Shown here one piece after another: positions 1-8,508 of a stretch of DNA of 64,000 bases. Both the position numbers and the translations under genes were made by a program. The stretch comes from Cutibacterium equinum (lineage in GTDB: Bacteria; Actinomycetota; Actinomycetes; Propionibacteriales; Propionibacteriaceae), in assembly GCF_028021195.1 (NCBI RefSeq), contig NZ_CP115668.1, positions 744,001-808,000 on the forward strand, in the 5' to 3' direction. Under the pieces are notes generated by a model. That model had not been told where the DNA came from. It did not search any database and was given only the letters and a program-made list of their open reading frames with translations. Position 1 is the stretch's first letter, and each line of letters opens with the position of its first letter.

Positions 1-1012
1 TGCCGGTGTCGACGAGGATCTGCTTGAAGCCACCGCCGGCGGCCACGATGAGGAGGATGCCAGCGATCGGGGGAAGGGAGGCCCCGATGCTGTCACTGAT
101 GGCCTCGGTGTCCATGCCAGACGCCTTGCCCAAGGTGAAAATTGCCAGCAGGGTGGTCAGCAGCAGGGCAAACATTGGCTGCCCCAGGAAATCCAGGACA
201 TTACGGACGACCGTCCCCTTCGCGGCGAAAATGTCGGCGAGAGCCTTGCCCATCATGAGGATGACGGGCAGTAGGACGGTCATGAGAGTGATCGAGAACT
301 TCGGGTGGCTGGGGGCGATACCGGAGCGTCCGTTCTCGTCAGAGTTGAGGAAGAGGTCAGGCGCGTCGACGGGTACCCAGCGGGCAGCCAGGTGGGAGAA
401 GAGCGGACCGGCGACGACAACCGTCGGGATGGCAATGAGGACGCCCAGGCCGAGAGTGATCCCGAGGTCGGCCTTCAACAGGCCGATGGCTGCCAGTGGG
501 CCAGGATGCGGTGGGACGAGGGCATGCATCGTCGACAGACCAGCCAAGGCAGGGATGGCGATCCTCATGAGGGGCAACTTGGACCGGCGGGTGACCAGCA
601 CGATGACGGGAACCAGCAGCACCAGGCCGATCTCGAAGAACATGGGCAGGCCGATGACGGCACCAATGAGGGCCATGGCCCACGGCAGGCTGGCGGGAGA
701 GGCCTTGGACACCAAGGTGTCGACGATCTCGTCGGCGCCACCGGAGTCGGCCAGCAATTTGCCGATGATTGCGCCCAGGGCGATGAGGACGCCTACTGAC
801 GCGACCGTCGATCCCACTCCCGTGGAGTAGGCGTCGAGCATCTGGGCAAGGGAGAGCCGGGCGATGGCACCGACGGCCAGGGCGCCGATCGTCAGGGAGA
901 GGAAGGGATGGAGCTTGAACTTGGTGATGAGGATGATGATGACGGCGAAGCCGATGACGGCTGCCGCGATCAACTGGCCGGTGCCGGCTGTTGTCTCGAG
1001 GATGACGGGCAT
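1..1012 (-). CDS. gntP: Gluconate permease, GntP family (3' end outside window)
   Basis: Integral membrane proton symporter of the GntP family, expected to import gluconate for the kinase encoded just upstream. The 337 codons present begin MPVILETTAGTGQLIAA and alternate hydrophobic helices with short loops. Family-like segments such as GAIIGKLLADSGGADEIVD, PMFFEIGLVLLVPV and HALVPPHPGPLAA are present. The start ATG (1010-1012) has a strong AAGGAGGAG ribosome site and lies 30 bp after the gntK stop, so the two are co-transcribed. The C-terminal part continues past base 1. Family assignment is firm; substrate is inferred from gntK. Confidence 0.93.
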   Translation of the reverse strand, partial: MPVILETTAGTGQLIAAAVIGFAVIIILITKFKLHPFLSLTIGALAVGAIARLSLAQMLDAYSTGVGSTVASVGVLIALGAIIGKLLADSGGADEIVDTLVSKASPASLPWAMALIGAVIGLPMFFEIGLVLLVPVIVLVTRRSKLPLMRIAIPALAGLSTMHALVPPHPGPLAAIGLLKADLGITLGLGVLIAIPTVVVAGPLFSHLAARWVPVDAPDLFLNSDENGRSGIAPSHPKFSITLMTVLLPVILMMGKALADIFAAKGTVVRNVLDFLGQPMFALLLTTLLAIFTLGKASGMDTEAISDSIGASLPPIAGILLIVAAGGGFKQILVDTG

Positions 1013-1042
1013 GGACTCCTCCTTGAGTCTGGCGGTGTGGTG

Positions 1043-1567
1043 TCATTCGAGGCTGGCCACCCAGGTGGCTGCCTCGTCGGTGAGTTCGTCTCGGGATGCG
1101 TCGAAATTGAGGGTGATGCCGACCTCGTCGGGGGTAAGGGGTTCGAGGGTGGCGTACTGGGAGTCGACGAGGCTGGCTGGCATGAAGTGACCGGCTCGAG
1201 CCGTGACCCGCTCGGTGACGACCTCACGATCGCCGGCGAGGTGGATGAACACGACGTCCGGGCAGGCTTGCCTCAGTTGATCGCGGTACATGCGCTTGAG
1301 GGCCGAGCAGGCCACGACAGCTCCCTCGCCAGTGTGCTCACTGAGCCAGGCTGCGATGTTTGCCAACCAAGGGCGCCGGTCGTCGTCATTGAGGGGATGG
1401 CCAGAAGCCATCTTGTCGATGTTGGCCTGGGGGTGGAGGTCGTCGCCGTCCATGAAGTCCACGTCAAGGCGTGTGGCAAGCATGGTGCCGATGTCCGTCT
1501 TGCCAGCTCCAGCCACACCCATGACAACTATTGGTGGCACGCGGTGCAGGGGTGGGATGACACTCAT
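1043..1567 (-). CDS. gntK: Gluconokinase
   Basis: Cytoplasmic kinase that phosphorylates D-gluconate to 6-phosphogluconate for the pentose phosphate pathway. It is 174 aa, the usual length for GntK. A P-loop GVAGAGKT lies at residues 17-24, followed by the family segment DGDDLHPQANIDKM and the CSALKRMYRDQLR segment. The start has GGGAG upstream. It is the first gene of a two-gene operon with gntP and is divergent from a GntR regulator. The 162-bp region between them carries several palindromes that are candidate operators. Confidence 0.95.
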   Translation of the reverse strand: MSVIPPLHRVPPIVVMGVAGAGKTDIGTMLATRLDVDFMDGDDLHPQANIDKMASGHPLNDDDRRPWLANIAAWLSEHTGEGAVVACSALKRMYRDQLRQACPDVVFIHLAGDREVVTERVTARAGHFMPASLVDSQYATLEPLTPDEVGITLNFDASRDELTDEAATWVASLE

Positions 1568-1595
1568 GAAGCTCCCTTCAGAAGTCTCGGTCGTC

Positions 1596-1666
1596 GTTGA
1601 CTCAACCGAGTGTACGCGTTGAGATCAGATCTGTATAGGGGTGTATGAGTTGAACTCACATCTCAA
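1596..1666. promoter_or_regulatory. Palindrome cluster between gntK and the GntR regulator
   Basis: Three short perfect palindromes with a one-base centre lie here: GTTGACTCAAC (1596-1606), AGATCAGATCT (1622-1632) and TGAGTTGAACTCA (1646-1658). In addition TTGAGAT at 1619-1625 is repeated in inverted orientation at 1660-1666. The position between divergent gntK and a FadR-type regulator suggests operators for that regulator. Which palindrome is bound cannot be told from sequence. Confidence 0.5.
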
Positions 1667-1716
1667 GGAGATGGCCATGGGGGCAGTCCTCGACAGGTGC
1701 GCGAGGCTGGCATCGG

Positions 1717-1722
1717 TAGGGT
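1717..1722 (+). promoter_or_regulatory. -10 box TAGGGT of a probable leaderless gntR transcript
   Basis: TAGGGT ends 7 nt before the GTG at 1730, which has no Shine-Dalgarno. This is the geometry expected when the transcript starts at the initiation codon. The same hexamer and spacing precede uvrB. Confidence 0.5.
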
Positions 1723-1729
1723 TGTACCC

Positions 1730-2413
1730 GTGTCAGACTCCTCCATGGCCATGACGGTCTCGAACGTCATCGGGGCCCGTATCGTCAGTGGCGATGTCGC
1801 TCCCGGAACGGCCATGCGGCTGGAGGAACTTGACGCAGAATTCGGAGTGTCCAGGTCTGTCACCCGGGAGGCCGTCAAGCTTCTTGAAGCTCTCCACATG
1901 GTGCGTGCCCGGCGCCGGATTGGCATTGTCGTCACCGATGAATCGGAGTGGGACGTCAGTTCCCCCGCTGTCATCGAGTGGTTCCTGGCCGGCCCAAGGA
2001 GGGACGAGGAAATCACCTGGATCAGCGAGCTGAGGTCAGCCGTCGAGCCCCTGGCTGCTGAATTGGCCGCCCAGCGAGCTACTCGGGAAGAGATGACGAC
2101 GCTGGCCCTGGCCGTCACGGGGATGATCTCGGCCGCCGTCGATGGTGACCTTGACGAATATCTGCGCTGCGACATCGATTTTCACACCACGTTGCTGCAG
2201 GCTTCTCACAACCCGCTCGTCGCATCCCACGTCAAGGTCATTGCTGCGGTTTTGGAAGGTCGTACTCACCTCATGCCCTTCCAACCCAAGCAGGAGGCGA
2301 TTGGATTCCACCGCAGCATTGCGGACGCGGTTGCCACCCACGATCCAGAGGCGGCTGCGGAGGCCATGAGGCAGATCGTCAGGGAGGCTCACCAGGCGAT
2401 GACTTCGCAGTGA
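1730..2413 (+). CDS. GntR-family regulator, FadR/FCD subfamily (gluconate-linked)
   Basis: Transcription factor with an N-terminal winged helix-turn-helix (roughly residues 10-75, with RLEELDAEFGVSRSVTREAVK) and a C-terminal all-helical FCD ligand domain. FCD metal-site candidates are the Asp/His of CDIDFHTTLL and the His of IGFHRSI. I chose GTG 1730 because it gives exactly the same N-terminal spacing as the paralogue at 2586 and follows a TAGGGT box by 7 nt. It is divergent from gntK-gntP and likely represses it, with gluconate or a phosphate derivative as probable ligand. Length with this start is 227 aa. Confidence 0.85.
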   Translation: MSDSSMAMTVSNVIGARIVSGDVAPGTAMRLEELDAEFGVSRSVTREAVKLLEALHMVRARRRIGIVVTDESEWDVSSPAVIEWFLAGPRRDEEITWISELRSAVEPLAAELAAQRATREEMTTLALAVTGMISAAVDGDLDEYLRCDIDFHTTLLQASHNPLVASHVKVIAAVLEGRTHLMPFQPKQEAIGFHRSIADAVATHDPEAAAEAMRQIVREAHQAMTSQ

Positions 2414-2512
2414 CCATTGCGTCGAAATAGGTGCCTTGCGACGTAAAGAAAACTCGCCCCGGCAGGCTGTAAACATCCTATGAGTGGGGTGAAAAACGTT
2501 GTTAAACGGCAC

Positions 2513-2541
2513 TTGAGATCTCGATTGGTGAGCTTTACCAA
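2513..2541. promoter_or_regulatory. Candidate operator upstream of the second GntR gene
   Basis: TTGAGATC at 2513-2520 also occurs at 1619-1626 in the gntK/gntR region. Next to it is an inverted repeat TTGGT (2525-2529) / ACCAA (2537-2541), resembling the TGGT...ACCA half-sites of FadR-type operators though with a wider spacer. Function is inferred. Confidence 0.35.
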
Positions 2542-2572
2542 GCGAAATCAGGCCTCGTGGCAGGACATGCGT

Positions 2573-2578
2573 TATCGT
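2573..2578 (+). promoter_or_regulatory. -10 box TATCGT of a probable leaderless transcript
   Basis: TATCGT ends 7 nt before ATG 2586. The bases between (TCCTCCC) are pyrimidine-rich and cannot serve as a ribosome site. The same hexamer precedes pyk. Confidence 0.45.
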
Positions 2579-2585
2579 TCCTCCC

Positions 2586-3278
2586 ATGCCTCAGGAATTC
2601 CTCGCTTCATCGGTTGCAAGCCGTTTGGGGGCCCGCATCGTCGACGGTGACCTTCAAAGCGGTGACGTGCTCCGGTTGGAGGACATCGAGCAGGAGTCGG
2701 GAGCGTCCCGTTCCGTCTGTCGCGAAGCAGTCAAGATTCTCGAGTCCCTGAACCTCGTGCGCTCCCGGCGTCACGTGGGTGTGACGGTGTTGCCACCCCA
2801 CCAGTGGGACGTGCTGTCCCCCAAAGTGGTGCACTGGCACATGTCCGGCAACAAGCGTGAACAGGAAATGGGCTGGACGAACGAACTGCGCATCGCGCTG
2901 GAACCCGCTGCGGCTCGTCTGGCGGCCGAGCGCGCCGACGGTGCGGACCTCAAGTTGCTGCAGGACGCCGTGTCTGGCATGACGGAGGCCATTCGCAACG
3001 GCGACTCGAAGGCCTTCGCCCATCACGACCACGCCTTCCACCGTGGCCTTCTTGCGGCCACGCGCAACCCCTTGTACGTCGCTCACGTCGCGATGCTGCT
3101 CACCTGGCTTGTCGAACAGCACGAGGACCGAGAGCTGACCGATGAGGATCGCGCCAACCTGGTCCAGCATCGCGACATCCTCGATGCCATCACCATGAGC
3201 GATCCCGACACTGCTGAGAAGTCCACCCGTGCCCTCCTCCTGGGGCTCGGCAGGGTGATCCCGCAGGAAGCCGTCTGA
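2586..3278 (+). CDS. GntR-family regulator, FadR/FCD subfamily (paralogue)
   Basis: A 230-aa paralogue of the regulator at 1730, aligning along its whole length: wHTH with RLEDIEQESGASRSVCREAVK and FCD domain with HHDHAFHRGLL. Conserved His/Asp residues for the FCD metal site are present. The tandem position suggests local duplication. It probably acts on the same locus or responds to a related sugar acid. It has no Shine-Dalgarno but a -10-like box 7 nt upstream. A strong bidirectional terminator follows. Confidence 0.85.
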   Translation: MPQEFLASSVASRLGARIVDGDLQSGDVLRLEDIEQESGASRSVCREAVKILESLNLVRSRRHVGVTVLPPHQWDVLSPKVVHWHMSGNKREQEMGWTNELRIALEPAAARLAAERADGADLKLLQDAVSGMTEAIRNGDSKAFAHHDHAFHRGLLAATRNPLYVAHVAMLLTWLVEQHEDRELTDEDRANLVQHRDILDAITMSDPDTAEKSTRALLLGLGRVIPQEAV

Positions 3279-3315
3279 CTCACACGCCGCGAGGCTGGTC
3301 CTCGCTGCGACAAAC

Positions 3316-3362
3316 AACTGGCCGGGGCCCGATCCACCAATGGGATGGGGCCCCGGCCAGTT
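3316..3362. terminator. Bidirectional terminator between GntR gene and gcvP
   Basis: A perfect 15-bp inverted repeat, AACTGGCCGGGGCCC (3316-3330) and its complement (3348-3362), encloses a 17-nt loop between convergent genes. There is no long T-run, which is common for actinobacterial terminators. Confidence 0.8.
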
Positions 3363-3372
3363 CTGAGGTCAC

Positions 3373-6360
3373 TCAGTCCTCGAACGCCTCGGGAGGTGGA
3401 CACGTACACACCAAGTGACGATCTCCGTAGGCGTTGTCGACTCGGCCCACCGGGGGCCAGTACTTGGCCTGGATTCGGGTGAAGGCGGCGACGTCCAACC
3501 CGCGCTGCTGGTCGCGTTGCACACCCAGACGCATACCGGGGTAGCAGCCCAACTCGCGAGAGTACGGATGATTCCACTCGTCAGCCACCAGGCGGGCTGC
3601 CGGGTGCGGGGCATTGACGAGCGGGTTGTCGTCGGCCGGCCAGTGGCCCGATTGCACCATACGGGCCTCCTCGACGATCGCCAGCATGGCGTCGCAGAAG
3701 CGGTCCAGTTCGGCGAGGTCCTCCGACTCGGTTGGTTCGACCATGAGGGTTCCGGCAACCGGGAAGCTCATCGTCGGGGCGTGGAAACCGTAGTCGATGA
3801 GACGTTTGGCGACGTCGTCGACGGTGATCCCTGTCTCGGCGGTCAGTGGTCGCAGGTCAAGGATGCACTCGTGGGCCACGTAACCGTTCTGACCGGTGTA
3901 GAGGACCGGGATGGTGTCCTGAATGCGGTGCGCGATGTAGTTGGCGTTGAGAACCGCCACCTCGGTGGCGAACTGCAGGCCCTCAAGTCCCATGAGTCGC
4001 AGGTAGGCCCAGGAAATGGGGAGCACTGAGACCGATCCGTACGGGGCTGCCGAGACAGCGTGATCGTCATGGGTGACCGTCCCGCCACCATTGAGGGGGT
4101 GCTCGTTGCGCGGATTGAGCGGGTGACCTGGCAGGAATTCAGCCAAGTGCGCCTTGGCTGCCACTGGGCCGACACCAGGGCCGCCACCGCCATGAGGAAT
4201 GGCGAAGGTCTTGTGCAGATTGAGGTGGCTGACGTCGCCGCCGATACGGCCGAACTGTCCCCATCCGACCAAGGCATTGAAGTTTGCCCCATCGATGTAG
4301 ACCTGTCCGCCAGCCTCGTGAACCATGTCACAGACCTGACGCACCCCATCCTCGTAGACGCCATGGGTCGACGGATAGGTGATCATGATCGCGGCGACGC
4401 GACCCTCGTTCTCGGCAATCTTGGCCGCCAAGTCGTCTCGGTCGATGGTGCCATCGTCGTTGGACGCGACGACGACGACCTTGAGACCAGCCAGGGCCGC
4501 CGACGCCGCGTTGGTGCCGTGAGCCGAGGCCGGGACGAGGCACACAGTGCGCTCGGTGTCCCCGCGCGACAGGTGGTAGCCGCGAATGGCCGCCAGGCCG
4601 GTGTACTCACCCTGGGAACCGGCATTGGGCTGCAGGGAGACGGTGTCGTAGCCGGTCAGCTCAGCCAGCCAGATCTCCAGGTCACGGATGAGTTTGAGGC
4701 TTCCCGCCTGATCCTCTACCGGTGCGAAGGGATGCATCTGGCCGAATGCCGGCCACGTCATGGCCTCCATCTCGGCTGCCGCATTGAGCTTCATGGTGCA
4801 CGAGCCGAGCGGAATCATGCCGCGATCCAGACCGTAGTCACGATCGGCCAATCTCTTGAGGTAGCGCATCATGGTGGTCTCGGTGTGGTAGCTGGAGAAC
4901 ACCGGATGGGTCATGAAGTCGCTCGTGCGGCACAGATCCTGTGGCCACACCTCGTCGGCAGACTCGAGGCTGTCGGCGTCGCCCCCCAGCAGTTGGGCGA
5001 GTTCGCGCAATTCGTCAGGGGTCACCGTCTCGTCGATGGCGATCTGGAGGGTGTCCTCGTCAACGAGATCGAGGGTGTAGCCGCCGTCACGGGCCCTGTC
5101 CCACAATTCCTTGGCACCACCGGTGGCGGTGACACGAATGGTGTCGAAGAACACCTCATCGGAGACCTCCAGGCCGCCAGCCCGAAGGGCCGAGGCGAGC
5201 TGGTGAGCGCCATCTCGCACCTGCGTGGCGATTCGGGTGAGCCCCTTGGGGCCATGCCAGATGGCGAAGGCAGCGGCGACGACGGCAAGGAGCACCTGAG
5301 CGGTACAGATATTGCTGGTGGCCTTGTCCCGACGGATGTGCTGCTCGCGGGTCTGGAGGGCCAGGCGGTAGGCAGGATTGCCGTCGGCGTCGGTGGAGAC
5401 ACCCACCAGGCGTCCGGGGATCTGACGCTCCAGACCGGCGCGCACCGACATGAATGCGGCGTGCGGTCCGCCGTTGCCCATCGGGACGCCGAAGCGCTGC
5501 GAGGAGCCGATGGCGACGTCCGCGCCGAGTTCTGCCGGCGGGGTCATGAGGGTCAGAGCCAGGATGTCGCACTCGGCGATGGCGAGGCCGCCGACCTGGT
5601 GGACGGCCTCGAAAACCTCGGATGGATTCCACAGTGCGCCAGTGCTGTCCGGGTAGGGGGCCAGCACGCCGAAACAGCCAGCTTCCACCTCGGGCTTCCA
5701 GGACTGTGGGTTGCGCAGGTCCGCCTCGACGACCTCGATGCCTGCCGCCTCAGCATGACCGAGGATGACGTCTCGAACCTGATCGAAGACGTGGGTGTGG
5801 ATGAGGAAACGGTTGGACTTCACCTTGCGGGCGGCGCGGCGGGCCAACAGCATCCCCTCGAAGGCCGCAGTGGCCTCGTCAAGCAGGGAGGAGTTCGCCA
5901 GAGCCAGACCGGTGAGATCGGTGATGACCTGCTGGTAGATCGTCAGGACTTCAAGACGTCCCTGGGAGATCTCCGGCTGGTACGGGGTGTAGGCGGTGTA
6001 CCAGGAGGGATTCTCCAGAATGTTTCGACGGATGACTGGCGGGGTCAGGGTTCCGTAGTAGCCACGTCCGATGAGGGCGCGGGTGACCCGGTTCTGCTGT
6101 GCGATGTCGACGAGTTCGGCCACGGTGGCCGTCTCATCGGCGGCCGGAGGCAGGCTCGGGGTGCGCACGGAGGACCCGTTTCCGTCGCAGTCCAGGACGG
6201 AGGCCGGGATGGCATCGCGAACGATCTGTTCGTAGTCGCTCACCCCGACAGTCTCGGCGATGTATCGCAGCTCTTCGTCGACAGACCCGACGTGGTGGCT
6301 CGAGAAGGGGCGCGGCCCCTTGAGGCCGCGCCGCTGCTCAGTGTGATCGGTCATCATCAT
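3373..6360 (-). CDS. gcvP: Glycine dehydrogenase (decarboxylating), P protein
   Basis: Pyridoxal-phosphate enzyme of the glycine cleavage system. It decarboxylates glycine and passes the aminomethyl group to lipoyl-GcvH. It is about 995 aa, so both halves (P1 and P2) are fused in one chain as in most aerobic bacteria. The PLP lysine lies in LHKTFAIPHGGGGPGVGP, and QPNAGSQGEY is also diagnostic. Start choice is ambiguous: GTG 6363 and ATGs at 6360, 6357 and 6354 are in frame. ATG 6360 shares one base with the gcvH stop, so translation is coupled. Last gene of gcvTHP. Confidence 0.96.
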   Translation of the reverse strand: MMMTDHTEQRRGLKGPRPFSSHHVGSVDEELRYIAETVGVSDYEQIVRDAIPASVLDCDGNGSSVRTPSLPPAADETATVAELVDIAQQNRVTRALIGRGYYGTLTPPVIRRNILENPSWYTAYTPYQPEISQGRLEVLTIYQQVITDLTGLALANSSLLDEATAAFEGMLLARRAARKVKSNRFLIHTHVFDQVRDVILGHAEAAGIEVVEADLRNPQSWKPEVEAGCFGVLAPYPDSTGALWNPSEVFEAVHQVGGLAIAECDILALTLMTPPAELGADVAIGSSQRFGVPMGNGGPHAAFMSVRAGLERQIPGRLVGVSTDADGNPAYRLALQTREQHIRRDKATSNICTAQVLLAVVAAAFAIWHGPKGLTRIATQVRDGAHQLASALRAGGLEVSDEVFFDTIRVTATGGAKELWDRARDGGYTLDLVDEDTLQIAIDETVTPDELRELAQLLGGDADSLESADEVWPQDLCRTSDFMTHPVFSSYHTETTMMRYLKRLADRDYGLDRGMIPLGSCTMKLNAAAEMEAMTWPAFGQMHPFAPVEDQAGSLKLIRDLEIWLAELTGYDTVSLQPNAGSQGEYTGLAAIRGYHLSRGDTERTVCLVPASAHGTNAASAALAGLKVVVVASNDDGTIDRDDLAAKIAENEGRVAAIMITYPSTHGVYEDGVRQVCDMVHEAGGQVYIDGANFNALVGWGQFGRIGGDVSHLNLHKTFAIPHGGGGPGVGPVAAKAHLAEFLPGHPLNPRNEHPLNGGGTVTHDDHAVSAAPYGSVSVLPISWAYLRLMGLEGLQFATEVAVLNANYIAHRIQDTIPVLYTGQNGYVAHECILDLRPLTAETGITVDDVAKRLIDYGFHAPTMSFPVAGTLMVEPTESEDLAELDRFCDAMLAIVEEARMVQSGHWPADDNPLVNAPHPAARLVADEWNHPYSRELGCYPGMRLGVQRDQQRGLDVAAFTRIQAKYWPPVGRVDNAYGDRHLVCTCPPPEAFED

Positions 6361-6731
6361 CACTTGGTGGTGATCTCGAGGTAGGCGTCGCGGTCCATGA
6401 GGTCCTCAGCGAGCTGTCCGCCGGAGACCTTGAACAGCCATCCTTGGCCGAAGGGGTCGGAGTTGACGAGCTCGGGAGACTCGGAGACGGCCTCGTTGAC
6501 CTCACAGACGGTTCCGGTCACCGGGCTGAAGAGGTCAGAGACCGACTTGGTGGACTCGACCTCGCCGACGGCCGACCCGGACTGGACGTCGCTGCCGGTC
6601 TCGGGAATGTCGACGAAGACGACGTCACCCAGGGCGTCGGCGGCGTAGTCGGTGATGCCGACGGTCATGATGTCGCCGTCAACGGCGACCCACTCGTGGT
6701 CGGGGGAGTACTTGAGATCGGACAGTTCCAT
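6360..6731 (-). CDS. gcvH: Glycine cleavage system H protein
   Basis: Lipoyl carrier of the glycine cleavage complex, 123 aa. The lipoylated lysine is K62 in VGEVESTKSVSDL, the canonical ESxKxxSD context. ATG 6731 follows a GAGGAG ribosome site by 5 nt. It lies between gcvT and gcvP and shuttles the aminomethyl group between them. Confidence 0.97.
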   Translation of the reverse strand: MELSDLKYSPDHEWVAVDGDIMTVGITDYAADALGDVVFVDIPETGSDVQSGSAVGEVESTKSVSDLFSPVTGTVCEVNEAVSESPELVNSDPFGQGWLFKVSGGQLAEDLMDRDAYLEITTK

Positions 6732-6775
6732 GTCTGCTCCTCACAGGTTGTGCGGGGTTGGGTGGGCGGTTGGTG

Positions 6776-7891
6776 TCAGGAACGCTTGTAGAACGGCAAC
6801 TCGACGACGGTGACGTCGAGGGCCTTGCCTCGCACGTCGACGCTCAGAGAGGTGCCCACTTCGGCGACGTCAGGATCGACGAAGGCCATCGCGATGGGGT
6901 GGCCCAGGGTGGGGGAGAGGGCACCGGAGGTGATGGATCCGACCTCCTGGCCCTCATTCATGACGGGGTAGCCGGCACGTCCGGCGCGACGCCCCTCGCC
7001 GGCCAGACCAACCAGCACGCGCTCGTCAGTGGCCTCACGGTTTTCGAGGGCGGAACGACCGACGAAGTCACCCTCCTTCTTGAAGCTGACGACTCGCCCC
7101 AGGCCGGCTTGGGACGGATGAATGTCGGTGCCCAGCTCATGGCCGTAGAGGGGCATACCGGCCTCCAGACGCAGGGTGTCGCGGCAGGCGAGGCCACACG
7201 GGGTGAGGTCGTCGCCCCCCGCGTCTGTGAGGAGATTCCAGAGGTGCTCGGCCGCCTCGGCTGCGACGTAGAGTTCGTAGCCGTCCTCGCCGGTGTATCC
7301 GGTGCGGGCGACGAGCACGCGGGAGCCGTCAAGCTGTCCGGTCAGGCAGCGGTAGTACTTGACGTCGCGGACCTCCTCGGGATTGAGGGTGGTGTCGGCC
7401 TTCGCCAGGGCTGCCAGCACGATGTCGACGGCCTTGGGTCCCTGCACTGCGACGAGGGCTGTCTGGGCTGACTCGTCGGAGACGGTGACGTCGAAGTTGG
7501 CGCACCTGGTGGTGAACTCTGCCAGATCGGTTTCGGCGTTGGCTGCATTGGCAACGACGAGATAGTCACCGTCAGGCAGGTGGTAGGTCACCAGGTCGTC
7601 GACGACACCCCCATCCTCGGTCAACATGAGGGAGTATTTCGCGCGACCCTGCCCGACAGCCGAGAGATTGCCTGCCAAGGCGTAATCGAGAGCTTTGCCG
7701 GCATCAGGCCCCGAGACCGAGATCTCTCCCATGTGGGACAGGTCGAAGATGCCGGCATTCTTGCGGACGGCGTGATGTTCAGCCAGGTCTGAGGAGTACC
7801 GCACGGGCATGTTCCAGCCCGCAAAATCGGTGAAGGATGCTCCGAGACTCTCGTGTACGGCCGCCAGTGGTGTACGTCGAAGCGTGGTCAT
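6776..7891 (-). CDS. gcvT: Aminomethyltransferase, T protein
   Basis: Transfers the methylene carbon from GcvH-bound aminomethyl to tetrahydrofolate and releases ammonia. 371 aa, typical length. Family segments include the N-terminal TPLAAVHESLGASFTDFAGWNMPVRY, the folate-site segment RTGYTGEDGYELY and the C-terminal barrel. It is the first gene of the operon. ATG 7891 has no Shine-Dalgarno but a CATACT -10-like box 7 nt upstream, suggesting leaderless translation. I found no glycine riboswitch in the 125 bp to the divergent DUF3040 gene. Confidence 0.96.
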   Translation of the reverse strand: MTTLRRTPLAAVHESLGASFTDFAGWNMPVRYSSDLAEHHAVRKNAGIFDLSHMGEISVSGPDAGKALDYALAGNLSAVGQGRAKYSLMLTEDGGVVDDLVTYHLPDGDYLVVANAANAETDLAEFTTRCANFDVTVSDESAQTALVAVQGPKAVDIVLAALAKADTTLNPEEVRDVKYYRCLTGQLDGSRVLVARTGYTGEDGYELYVAAEAAEHLWNLLTDAGGDDLTPCGLACRDTLRLEAGMPLYGHELGTDIHPSQAGLGRVVSFKKEGDFVGRSALENREATDERVLVGLAGEGRRAGRAGYPVMNEGQEVGSITSGALSPTLGHPIAMAFVDPDVAEVGTSLSVDVRGKALDVTVVELPFYKRS

Positions 7892-7898
7892 GTTTGGA

Positions 7899-7904
7899 AG
7901 TATG
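7899..7904 (-). promoter_or_regulatory. -10 box CATACT of a probable leaderless gcvT transcript
   Basis: On the minus strand CATACT ends 7 nt (TCCAAAC) before the gcvT ATG. No ribosome site is present. Confidence 0.45.
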
Positions 7905-8016
7905 GCATGACGGGGGAACTCATGCTTGCGTGCGGCCAGAACTGAGGACGTAAACTTGGTCGTGTACGACGGAGTTCAGCCCGCCAGCCGCCTGGCAGGC
8001 CAGGTAGGAGTTCGAG

Positions 8017-8439
8017 ATGCCCTTGTCAGCAGAGGAGCAGCGGCGCCTTGCCGAGCTTGAGGAATACCTGTCCGCCGACGATCCTGACTTTGCCCGATCG
8101 TTCGCTCGGAAAGCCTCGGCACCCCGTCGCCCCGACAATGGGCTGGAACAGCGGCGGATGCGTCATCGTCGCGCCCGTCGCCGGCAGATCCTCCTCGGTT
8201 CGGCCATGGTGGTGCTTGGCCTGGCCGGAGTCGTCGGAGGGGTGGTGATGAGCAGTGGCCTCTTGGCTGTTGTCGGTTTCGTCATCATGGCCGTGGCGGT
8301 CGGGGTGCTGCTGTCGCCGGGCCAGGGCATGATGCCGCGCAGCCGGGGACGTCGACCACGGGTCAGGAATCGCGAGACGAATCCGGGCTCGTTCACCGCT
8401 CGGATGGAGGAGAGGTGGCGTCGACGTCAGTCGCGATGA
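8017..8439 (+). CDS. DUF3040 small membrane protein
   Basis: A 140-aa protein of the actinobacterial DUF3040 family, beginning MPLSAEEQRRLAELEEYL, the family's hallmark N-terminus. An acidic cytoplasmic stretch is followed by a very basic segment (MRHRRARRRQ), two adjacent transmembrane helices (about residues 56-105) and a basic Arg-rich tail. TAGGAG precedes the ATG by 8 nt. Function is unknown; members commonly sit near the mraZ division cluster, as here. The stop codon lies in the first copy of a 22-bp tandem repeat. Confidence 0.85.
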   Translation: MPLSAEEQRRLAELEEYLSADDPDFARSFARKASAPRRPDNGLEQRRMRHRRARRRQILLGSAMVVLGLAGVVGGVVMSSGLLAVVGFVIMAVAVGVLLSPGQGMMPRSRGRRPRVRNRETNPGSFTARMEERWRRRQSR

Positions 8440-8490
8440 GGCCCGTCGTCAGTCGCGATGAGGCCCGTCGTCAGTCGCGATGAGGCCCGC
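8425..8490. repeat. 22-bp tandem repeat, three copies, spanning the DUF3040 stop
   Basis: Units at 8425-8446, 8447-8468 and 8469-8490 are identical (CGTCAGTCGCGATGAGGCCC plus GT) except for one base at the end of the last copy. The DUF3040 stop (8437-8439) falls in copy 1. A small hairpin GGCCC/GGGCC follows at 8484-8498. The repeat lies between convergent genes. Confidence 0.9.
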
Positions 8491-8508
8491 CGTGGGCCGC
8501 GATAGGTG

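Noticed and set aside
4060-6384. A 774-codon open frame on the plus strand opposite gcvP
   Set aside because: Antisense shadow produced by GC-rich codon use; gcvP is unmistakable and the shadow has no recognisable domain. The same applies to long frames opposite the dehydrogenase (43594-45729), pyk (33848-35467), uvrB (61609-62991) and ftsI (15417-17009).
7892-8016. Possible glycine riboswitch upstream of gcvT
   Set aside because: The 125-bp gap lacks the conserved paired aptamer blocks, and a -10 box directly abuts the gcvT ATG, leaving no leader.
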